Part shown: piece by piece, positions 13,799 to 19,405 of the stretch
How the letters are laid out: every line of letters starts with the position of its first letter
How positions within the stretch are numbered: position 1 is the first letter of the stretch
Assembly: GCA_900768635.1 (NCBI GenBank)
Contig: CAAGDP010000017.1
Coordinates: forward strand, 1 to 19,405
DNA: 19,405 nt
From: Enterobacterales bacterium
Lineage (GTDB): Bacteria; Pseudomonadota; Gammaproteobacteria; Enterobacterales; Succinivibrionaceae
Direction of reading: 5' to 3'
Translations under genes and position numbers: made by a program
Notes under the pieces: generated by a model
Databases searched by the model: none
What the model saw: the letters and a program-made list of their open reading frames with translations, nothing else
Told to the model about the DNA's origin: nothing

Positions 13799-14593
13799 TT
13801 ATACCGCAACTGCTGCTTTAATTCCTGGATAAGGGTCGTACCCAACAAATTCAAAATCTTCAAAATTATAATCAAAAAGAGAATCCGGTTTCCGGGCAAT
13901 AATCAATTGCGGCAGATTCCGTGGAGTTCTGGTAAGTTGCAGCTGGGCCTGTTCCAAATGATTGAGATACAAATGAACATCACCTCCGGTCCATACGAAA
14001 TCTCCCACTCCCAATCCAGCCTGCTGAGCCATCATATGGGTAAGAAGGGAATAGCTGGCAATATTAAAAGGTACACCAAGAAAAACATCACAGCTACGCT
14101 GATAAAGCTGACAGGATAATTTGCCGTTAACCACATAGAACTGAAAGAGAGCATGACAAGGAGCTAGAGCCATCTTATCCAGCTCTCCAGGATTCCAGGC
14201 ACATACTATAATCCGACGGGAATCAGGATTGCTTTTTATATCATGCAGAGCGTTACTGATCTGATCGATAACTTTCCCGTCAGGAGCCGTCCAACTGCGC
14301 CACTGATGTCCGTAGATCGGTCCAAGGTCGCCGTTTTCGTCAGCCCATTCATCCCAGATACTTACATTATTATCCTTAAGATACTTTATGTTGGTATCCC
14401 CATTTAAAAACCACAGCAACTCATAAATAATGGAGCGCAAATGCAGCTTTTTGGTAGTCAGCAGAGGGAAGCCCTCCTCCAGATTGAAGCGCATCTGATA
14501 GCCGAAAAGAGACTTTGTCCCCGTTCCGGTGCGATCACTTTTTTCTGCACCTTCCTGCAGAATTTTCTGCATCATATCCAAATACTGTTTCAT
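13799..14593 (-). CDS. thyA: Thymidylate synthase
   Basis: This 264-aa cytosolic enzyme converts dUMP and 5,10-methylenetetrahydrofolate to dTMP and dihydrofolate. The catalytic Cys146 is in LAPCHALFQFYV, with QLYQRSCDVFLGVPFNIASY directly after it (phosphate- and dUMP-binding residues) and DVHLYLNHLEQA further on. The N-terminal RTGTGTKSLFG binds the dUMP phosphate. Length is identical to E. coli ThyA (264). It starts 19 bases after ptsP, with GGAA before the ATG. In E. coli the order is rppH-ptsP-lgt-thyA; here lgt is absent from the gap. Confidence 0.97.
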   Translation of the reverse strand: MKQYLDMMQKILQEGAEKSDRTGTGTKSLFGYQMRFNLEEGFPLLTTKKLHLRSIIYELLWFLNGDTNIKYLKDNNVSIWDEWADENGDLGPIYGHQWRSWTAPDGKVIDQISNALHDIKSNPDSRRIIVCAWNPGELDKMALAPCHALFQFYVVNGKLSCQLYQRSCDVFLGVPFNIASYSLLTHMMAQQAGLGVGDFVWTGGDVHLYLNHLEQAQLQLTRTPRNLPQLIIARKPDSLFDYNFEDFEFVGYDPYPGIKAAVAV

Positions 14594-14612
14594 ACTTTTT
14601 CCATACTGACGA

Positions 14613-16859
14613 CTATATCAAATTATCCAAATTCAGCTCGGCAAGGTATGCCTTGATTTCAGAACGCAATCTGCCGATATCCGATAAATCACTGGCACTG
14701 ACAATGTCTCTTATTTTACCAGCATCCACTCTGCGCAACAGATATTTTATCTTGGCTATACCGCTCAAATTCATACTGAATTCCCGATATCCAAATCCCA
14801 ACATTATAAGGATACCCAGCGGATCTCCTGCCATTTCACCGCAGACCGCAATAAACTTACCCAGAGAATCCGCCTTGATTTTCAGGTTCTTGAGGACTCT
14901 CAGCACTGCCGGATGATAGGACGTAAATAATGATGAAACCTTTGGATTGCTACGATCTACAGCAAGTATATATTGAGTAAGATCGTTAGTTCCTATGGAG
15001 AAAAAGTCCACATAGTTACTTACTTCTTCCATAATAAAAATCAGTGACGGAACTTCAATCATGGCACCAAACTGAGGATATGGCACAGTTACTCCGTCAC
15101 CCTTATGTTCTTCCGATACTTCCCGGTAAACATCATCCAGAATTTTCCTGGAATCTATTACCTCCTGAACATTGGTAACCATCGGGATCATTATGGACAG
15201 ATTATTCAGATTGATGTTAGCCCGCAACATTGCTCTGAGCTGAGAAGTGAATAATGACTGATTATCCAGACTGAGACGAATACCTCTCCAGCCTAGTGCA
15301 GGGTTAGTTTCATTTACTGCCAGATAAGGCAGTTGTTTATCTCCACCCACATCAAGAGTTCTCATACATACCGGAACATCTCGAAATGAAGACAGGAAAT
15401 CGCCATAGACAACCTGCTGTTCCTGTTCGGTAGGGAATGTAGACTGCATCAGGAAGGAAATTTCCGAGCGATAAAGACCTACTGCATCCACAAAGTTTTT
15501 CTTCTCAGAGTCAACCTGTAATCCGGCATTAAGACCAATATGAACCCGATCTCCATCAATGGTGGTAACCGGTCCCTGTACTTCCTGTTCAAACATTTCC
15601 TCCAACTGTTTCTTACGTTGGATAACCTGTTCATATTCACTCTGAACTGCCACATCCGGATCTACAATAACCGCACCTTTGGTGCCATCTACTATCAGAA
15701 TTCGATCCTTAAGTTCATCAATAGGAAGATCTACACCGGTAACTGCAGGAATATTCAGAGCTCTTGCCATTATCAGGGCATGAGAATTAACCGAGCCTTT
15801 TAAAGACACCACCCCCCGAAGCAAATTGCGGGGGAGCTCTATCAAAAGTGATGCTGTTACTTCCTGAGCAACCAGAATAATAGGAACATTCAGCTGATAA
15901 CTCTGAGACTGATTATGAGCAAGCTTAACTAACAGACGCTGTGCCACATCCCTGACATCCAAAGCCCGCTCCTGAAGATATTTATCTGATTTATTACGGT
16001 ATTGCTGTATCAGCTCTTCACAGACAATTTTCACCGCCGAAACAGCCATCAGCTTTTTCTGCTGAATTTCATTAATTATGGTTTCTGAAAATGAGGCATC
16101 GTTAAGCAACGAAGAATACATATCAAAAATTTCAGAGGATTCCTTGTTGCCGGTAGTCTGATTAAGACGCAACATCAATGTATCAAGATCCAGCTGAACC
16201 TGAAAAATCGCCTGATTAAAAAGTTCAGTCTGAGTAAAGACATCATCAGTATGACTAATTACAATTTGTTCCAGATCAAGTTGGGGATACCAGACAAAAG
16301 ACTTCGCCATGGCTTCTCCCTTGGAGGATGCTATGCCGTTAATATAACCGGAAAAAGACTGATTTGGTTTCAGTTTGCTTTTAAGCTGAGCCTGAGATAC
16401 CTTGGCAGCCAGCTGAGCCGCCAGAGTTACCATAAAGGATTCGTCACTCTTATCAAACTTTCGACTGGTTTTCTGCTGAATAACCAGAATACCTAACAGG
16501 GAACGCTGGTCAACTATAGGCACTCCCAAAAAAGACTTATAGCAATCTTCACCAACTTCCGGAATATACTTAAAATTAGGATGGGAAGTTGCATCAGCCA
16601 GGTTAATAAGTTCCAGTCTCTTGGCTACCAGACCTACCAGCCCGTCTCCAAATGGCAGAGTGATTTTTCCCACAGCCTCCGGAAGAAGACCGTCACTGGC
16701 CTCAAGACGAAGACAATTATGCTCCGGCTCAAAAAGATACACTGAACAACAGTCAACATTCAGGGATTCTTTAGTTTTTACCACCAGATTCTGCATAGCT
16801 TCAGAAAGAGAACCTGCAGCAGAAACGCTTTCAATAATTCTTCTCAGCAGAGTTAGCAT
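14613..16859 (-). CDS. ptsP: PTS-Ntr enzyme I (PEP-protein phosphotransferase)
   Basis: This 748-aa cytosolic protein, identical in length to E. coli PtsP, takes phosphate from phosphoenolpyruvate and passes it to NPr in the nitrogen-type phosphotransferase chain. An N-terminal GAF domain (about 1-160; CCSVYLFEPEHNCLRLEASD, FLGVPIVDQRSLLGILVIQQ) is followed by the NPr-binding domain and the phosphohistidine domain (LKGSVNSHALIMARALNIPA, His360). The C-terminal PEP-binding barrel begins near 430 and carries MRTLDVGGDKQLPY, GWRGIRLSLD, IEVPSLIFIMEEV, FFSIGTNDLTQYILAVDR and the catalytic-cysteine motif AVCGEMAGDP. The start MLTLLRRI aligns with E. coli MLTRLREI, and AGGAG lies upstream. Whether npr and ptsN partners exist is not visible in this window. 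Confidence 0.96.
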   Translation of the reverse strand: MLTLLRRIIESVSAAGSLSEAMQNLVVKTKESLNVDCCSVYLFEPEHNCLRLEASDGLLPEAVGKITLPFGDGLVGLVAKRLELINLADATSHPNFKYIPEVGEDCYKSFLGVPIVDQRSLLGILVIQQKTSRKFDKSDESFMVTLAAQLAAKVSQAQLKSKLKPNQSFSGYINGIASSKGEAMAKSFVWYPQLDLEQIVISHTDDVFTQTELFNQAIFQVQLDLDTLMLRLNQTTGNKESSEIFDMYSSLLNDASFSETIINEIQQKKLMAVSAVKIVCEELIQQYRNKSDKYLQERALDVRDVAQRLLVKLAHNQSQSYQLNVPIILVAQEVTASLLIELPRNLLRGVVSLKGSVNSHALIMARALNIPAVTGVDLPIDELKDRILIVDGTKGAVIVDPDVAVQSEYEQVIQRKKQLEEMFEQEVQGPVTTIDGDRVHIGLNAGLQVDSEKKNFVDAVGLYRSEISFLMQSTFPTEQEQQVVYGDFLSSFRDVPVCMRTLDVGGDKQLPYLAVNETNPALGWRGIRLSLDNQSLFTSQLRAMLRANINLNNLSIMIPMVTNVQEVIDSRKILDDVYREVSEEHKGDGVTVPYPQFGAMIEVPSLIFIMEEVSNYVDFFSIGTNDLTQYILAVDRSNPKVSSLFTSYHPAVLRVLKNLKIKADSLGKFIAVCGEMAGDPLGILIMLGFGYREFSMNLSGIAKIKYLLRRVDAGKIRDIVSASDLSDIGRLRSEIKAYLAELNLDNLI

Positions 16860-16989
16860 CCATGTCTCCTCATATGATTATTCTTATCAATTTCCTGGAA
16901 TCAAAGCCCATTGCCTGAAGGAATTGGTACTGTAGCAACACAGCGAAAATAAGAGATATACTCCCGCCACCCTAAATTAGTTCTTCTAT

Positions 16990-17041
16990 AAAATACTATC
17001 CGGCCTCTGCCGTATCAAAAATTCTGCTGTTATCAAGTTCC
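16990..17041 (-). promoter_or_regulatory. Overlapping promoter candidates upstream of ptsP
   Basis: On the minus strand, just after the rppH stop, GGAACTT (17041-17035) is followed after 15 bases by TTTGA (17019-17015), a possible but imperfect sigma-E site. Overlapping it is a sigma-70-like TTGATA (17018-17013), a 17-base spacer and TATTTT (16995-16990). GGAACTT also occurs several times inside genes here, so the sigma-E reading is weak. Confidence 0.35.
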
Positions 17042-17048
17042 GGATTAA

Positions 17049-17558
17049 CTAATAATGCCGATAAAAATCCCGCTTTGGTCGGTTACCCATAAGAGACCAG
17101 GAAAAATCCCGGAGGATCTTACGGTAAACATCTCGCTTAAATGGAATAACCTGTCGAACAGGATACCAGAATGTAACCCATCGCCAGGAATCAAATTCAA
17201 CCTTATGGCATTTATCAAAGCGAATAGCGTCCTCCCGGTGCTCCTTAAGCATAAGCAAAAACCACTTTTGTTTCTGTCCTATGCAGGCCGGAATAGTATC
17301 CTTATGCACCAGTCTTTTGGGGAGACGATATTTGATCCAATATCTGGTCTGATCCAAGACCGTAACATCATCTTTTTTCAGGCCCATTTCCTCATAAAGT
17401 TCCCGGTACATGGCATCTTCAGGAGATTCACCATGATCTATTCCCCCCTGGGGAAACTGCCAGGAATTCTGACCGACGCGTCTGGCCCAAAGCACCTGAA
17501 AGTTGGAGTTACATATAACCATACCAACGTTATAGCGATAACCTTCACGATCGATCAC
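17049..17558 (-). CDS. rppH: RNA pyrophosphohydrolase
   Basis: This 169-aa Nudix hydrolase removes pyrophosphate from the 5' end of triphosphorylated RNAs and so starts RNase E-dependent decay. The Nudix box is complete at 38-60 (GGIDHGESPEDAMYRELYEE, then MGL: G-X5-E-X7-REL-X-EE-X-G-L), with the metal-binding Glu56 and Glu57. The N-terminus MIDREGYRYNVGMVICN and the later IGQKQKWFLLML and FKRDVYRKILRDF match E. coli RppH (176 aa). The start is GTG at 17558; no ATG fits better. An extended -10 promoter lies 37 bases upstream. It is divergent from mutH, as in E. coli. The C-terminal tail is slightly shorter than in E. coli. Confidence 0.95.
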   Translation of the reverse strand: MIDREGYRYNVGMVICNSNFQVLWARRVGQNSWQFPQGGIDHGESPEDAMYRELYEEMGLKKDDVTVLDQTRYWIKYRLPKRLVHKDTIPACIGQKQKWFLLMLKEHREDAIRFDKCHKVEFDSWRWVTFWYPVRQVIPFKRDVYRKILRDFSWSLMGNRPKRDFYRHY

Positions 17559-17594
17559 AAAACACCCAAAACATAGTTCACCTAAAACTTTATC

Positions 17595-17603
17595 ATTATA
17601 GCA
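17595..17603 (-). promoter_or_regulatory. Extended -10 promoter of rppH
   Basis: On the minus strand TGC is followed directly by a perfect TATAAT (17600-17595), a full extended -10. The leader would be about 30 bases. No strong -35 is needed or seen. Confidence 0.6.
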
Positions 17604-17677
17604 AGTTTATCTGAAAGATTTGTTGCTTAAAGTACCACAACAGCTAAAAAGCCGTAATATCCCTGAACACTTTGGAA

Positions 17678-17683
17678 TATAAT
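17678..17683 (+). promoter_or_regulatory. -10 element candidate for mutH
   Basis: A perfect TATAAT lies about 28 bases before the mutH ATG. The -35 region (TAATAT at 17 bp) is poor. Confidence 0.35.
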
Positions 17684-17711
17684 AAATCAGTAATAAAGGA
17701 AGTACCACCAA

Positions 17712-18392
17712 ATGCCATATTCCCCTTCGATTCCAGCTCCAACCACTACCGGAGAACTGCTGTCCCGATCATACAATCTGGCAGGCAGAACCACTGCAGA
17801 AATCGCTCAAGAGATGCAGATAAAAGTGCCTGACAACCTCCTGCATAACAAAGGATGGTTCGGAACATTAATTGAACTTTATCTTGGAGCTACTGCAGGA
17901 AGCAATCCTACTCAGGATTTCACCAATCTCGGGATAGAACTGAAAACAATTCCTCTTGATGACAAAGGGCTTCCTCTGGAAACTACTTTCGTCTGTTATA
18001 CACCGCTTCTCGGTACAGCAGGACTTACCTACGAAAAATCCAATGTAAGAAACAAGTTAAAAAAAGTTCTATGGGTACCTTTTCTCGGAATGAGAACAGT
18101 TCCGATTGCGCAACGAATTATCTTTACTCCTTTTCTATGGGAACCTGATGCCGTAGAAAATCAGCTGTTAAAAACTGACTGGCAGGAGCACATGGAAAAA
18201 ATTAATTTGGGAGATGTTGAAAAAATAACAGCCAGGGATGGAGAAGTTTTGCAAATAAGACCAAAGGCTGCTAATGGAAAAGCACTTACAGAAGCCATAG
18301 GCAAGGATGGAAAAATCATTATGACCAGACCAAGGGGATTTTATCTGCGAAAAAATTTTACTGAAGGAATTTTAAGAAAATCCTATCTTTAA
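17712..18392 (+). CDS. mutH: DNA mismatch repair endonuclease MutH
   Basis: This 226-aa endonuclease is activated by MutL to nick the unmethylated strand at hemimethylated GATC sites after replication. The catalytic D-X6-E-X-K motif is present: Asp69, Glu76 and Lys78 in QDFTNLGIELKTIPLD. Glu56 in LIELYLGA is also conserved. NVRNKLKKVLWVPFLG, LQIRPKAANGKALTEAIG and PRGFYLRKNFT match E. coli MutH (229 aa) closely. AAGGAAG precedes the ATG. MutH occurs with Dam and SeqA in a subset of Gammaproteobacteria, so it implies Dam methylation in this organism. Confidence 0.96.
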   Translation: MPYSPSIPAPTTTGELLSRSYNLAGRTTAEIAQEMQIKVPDNLLHNKGWFGTLIELYLGATAGSNPTQDFTNLGIELKTIPLDDKGLPLETTFVCYTPLLGTAGLTYEKSNVRNKLKKVLWVPFLGMRTVPIAQRIIFTPFLWEPDAVENQLLKTDWQEHMEKINLGDVEKITARDGEVLQIRPKAANGKALTEAIGKDGKIIMTRPRGFYLRKNFTEGILRKSYL

Positions 18393-18704
18393 AAATTTCT
18401 GATCTATCACTTCAAATGATCATAAAATTTTTTGATTTAGACTAAATTTTTTAGTCAAAAATGAACATGGCCATGTTATTGATCGCAATAATTTAATTAT
18501 TTCTAAAAAATCAATAAAAACTTATTTATTTAAATCAACAGGTTATCAATATAATAGAAAAAAATTTCCCAACATTAAAAAATTTTTTAGCATATAAAAA
18601 TTTTTAAGTATCATAAAAAAAATTTTTTACATTATTTAAAAAAAGTGTAGAATAAGAGATATGAGCAATTTTTATTCAACTACAATAAAAATAGAGGGAA
18701 ATTT
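18393..18704 (+). promoter_or_regulatory. A/T-rich, probably curved promoter region
   Basis: These 312 bases without a gene are extremely A/T-rich. Four A-run/T-run blocks have A-to-T junctions near 18564, 18582, 18600 and 18622, spaced 18, 18 and 22 bases (roughly two helical turns). Two more junctions occur near 18427 and 18446. Also present: a hairpin GACTAAA-TTT-TTTAGTC (18440-18456), which may belong to the mutH transcript end, and a perfect 14-bp palindrome AACATGGCCATGTT (18464-18477). The tracts end directly at the -35 of the downstream promoter, as an UP element or curved DNA would. Confidence 0.55.
18626..18653 (+). promoter_or_regulatory. Sigma-70 promoter of the CBM48-like gene
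   Basis: TTTACA (18626-18631), a 16-base spacer, then TAGAAT (18648-18653). The start codon is 52 bases downstream and has a strong ribosome binding site, AGAGGGAA, at 18693-18700. Confidence 0.6.
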
Positions 18705-19133
18705 ATGCCAGTATCAAAAAAGTATAATAAAACTAAAAAAGAAATCAAAGTAACTTTCAAGGTAACTAAGAAAGCGGCTCAGGGTGCAAAGGAAATTTAT
18801 CTCCTCTGCGAAAATAACGGATGGGATCCGATTCCTATGGAATGCCAGAAAAGTGGTGATTTCAAAGTTGATGTACCATTCAGCGAAAGTGATTCAAAGA
18901 CTGAGTTTCAGTACCGTTTCCGTCTGGTTATGGAAGATGGCACTGAAATGTACGACAATGACTGGGATGCTGATAAGTATGTTCCAAATCCATTTGAAGG
19001 CGACAACTCAGTTGTTATCCTTACAAAGGATCTGAAGATGCCTGAAGCTGCTCCCGCAGCTGCTACAGATGATGCACCTGCACCAGCTAAAACCAAAAGA
19101 ACCTGTTGCAGAAAAAAGGCTGCTAAAGAATAA
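18705..19133 (+). CDS. Small protein with a CBM48/isoamylase N-terminal-type (glycogen-binding-like) domain
   Basis: This 142-aa protein consists of one immunoglobulin-like early-set domain plus a tail. The domain (about 5-105) shows the pattern of free-standing 'isoamylase early set' proteins: KVTFKVTKKAAQGAKEIYLL, NNGWDPIPMEC (Trp40 in the sugar-binding position), FQYRFRLVMEDG, YDNDWDADKYVPNPF and GDNSVV. No catalytic glycosidase domain is attached. The tail (111-142) is rich in Ala and Pro, then Lys/Arg-rich with a Cys-Cys pair. No signal peptide, so cytosolic. A role at glycogen or another alpha-glucan is inferred from the domain alone. The promoter, UP-like tracts, strong ribosome binding site and terminator suggest a highly expressed single-gene unit. 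Confidence 0.8.
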   Translation: MPVSKKYNKTKKEIKVTFKVTKKAAQGAKEIYLLCENNGWDPIPMECQKSGDFKVDVPFSESDSKTEFQYRFRLVMEDGTEMYDNDWDADKYVPNPFEGDNSVVILTKDLKMPEAAPAAATDDAPAPAKTKRTCCRKKAAKE

Positions 19134-19188
19134 TTTGAAAATCTCACGGTAAAACCGCGAATTTTACACCAAACGAACAAAATTTAAC

Positions 19189-19222
19189 CCCGGAGCTGTA
19201 TTTTTCAGTCCGGGATTTTTTT
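19189..19222 (+). terminator. Rho-independent terminator after the CBM48-like gene
   Basis: CCCGGA (19189-19194) pairs with TCCGGG (19209-19214). CTG/CAG extends the stem after one bulged G, and seven T residues (19216-19222) follow. Confidence 0.85.
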
Positions 19223-19307
19223 ATGAAACAAATATATATGGTACTTTGTTCTGTAAGGCAAATAAAACCTAGGTTCAGTTAAGAACCGTATATAAATCAA
19301 GTCGTTA

Positions 19308-19405
19308 TTAAGTAAGAGCCTTACGTTTTCTACGTTTTACTCTTATAACTTCTTTACTACCTGATTGAGGATCAGAAACTTCTATATCAGGGCACACAAA
19401 GCCAA
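19308..19405 (-). CDS. C-terminal end of an unidentified gene (partial)
   Basis: On the minus strand a frame is open from the window edge to a TAA at 19310-19308 and encodes about 31 residues, including CPDIEVSDPQSGSKEV and the basic ending VIRVKRRKRKALT. The basic stretch is faintly like the Lys/Arg-rich linker of IS66-type transposases, but this is too little to name it. It may be a real gene end or a fragment. Confidence 0.35.
   Translation of the reverse strand, partial: GFVCPDIEVSDPQSGSKEVIRVKRRKRKALT

Noticed and set aside
17055..17576. 173-codon plus-strand frame opposite rppH
   Set aside because: It is antisense to a complete rppH with an intact Nudix box.
1..19405. CRISPR array, tRNA/rRNA genes, prophage or defence island
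   Set aside because: No regularly spaced repeats, no tRNA cloverleaf or rRNA sequence, and no phage or nuclease/helicase modules beyond MutH were seen.

Overview
The window looks like a chromosomal segment of a low-to-medium GC gammaproteobacterium. The rpoE-rseA-rseB-rseC operon lies back to back with nadB, rppH is divergent from mutH, and MutH itself is present. The proteins resemble E. coli orthologues but are clearly diverged. A/T-rich intergenic DNA, a DtxR-type regulator of Firmicutes flavour and a free-standing glycogen-binding-type domain protein would fit an anaerobic gut lineage such as Succinivibrionaceae. That family placement is inference; no marker gene settles it.

Layout. Positions 1-50 hold the tail of an upstream gene. 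Then come a probable three-gene plus-strand unit, yciA (acyl-CoA thioesterase), ispB (polyprenyl diphosphate synthase) and an 84-codon orphan, which converges on a DtxR/MntR-family regulator on the minus strand. Behind the regulator (2773-3058) is a decayed ISL3-family insertion sequence end that carries the last ~75 codons of a transposase. yjaG (DUF416) and aqpZ follow on the plus strand and end at a strong terminator.

Envelope-stress block (5065-8151, minus strand): rpoE, rseA, rseB and rseC, with a sigma-E promoter upstream of rpoE (GGAACTT-N16-TCTCA) that implies autoregulation. A 227-nt hairpin-containing gap separates rpoE from its anti-sigma gene. Between rpoE and nadB sits a divergent 535-aa multi-pass membrane protein resembling O-antigen polymerase/ligase-type proteins. 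nadB starts NAD synthesis.

Minus-strand block 12286-17558: rppH, ptsP, thyA, sdhE and ugd. ptsP, thyA and sdhE are tightly packed; no lgt lies between ptsP and thyA, and sdhE occupies the slot just after thyA. mutH is divergent from rppH. The right end has a very A/T-rich, probably curved promoter region driving a small CBM48-like protein, then a terminator and the C-terminal end of a minus-strand reading frame that leaves the window.

Themes: envelope homeostasis (sigma-E module, polymerase-like membrane protein, UDP-glucuronate supply, polyprenyl lipid), flavoprotein metabolism (nadB, sdhE), and RNA/DNA maintenance (rppH, mutH, thyA). I did not find a CRISPR array, a toxin-antitoxin pair, a phage module or a convincing new defence system. 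The most interesting points are an aquaporin with an altered selectivity filter, a metalloregulator with a mixed set of metal ligands, and the unusual architecture of the sigma-E operon.
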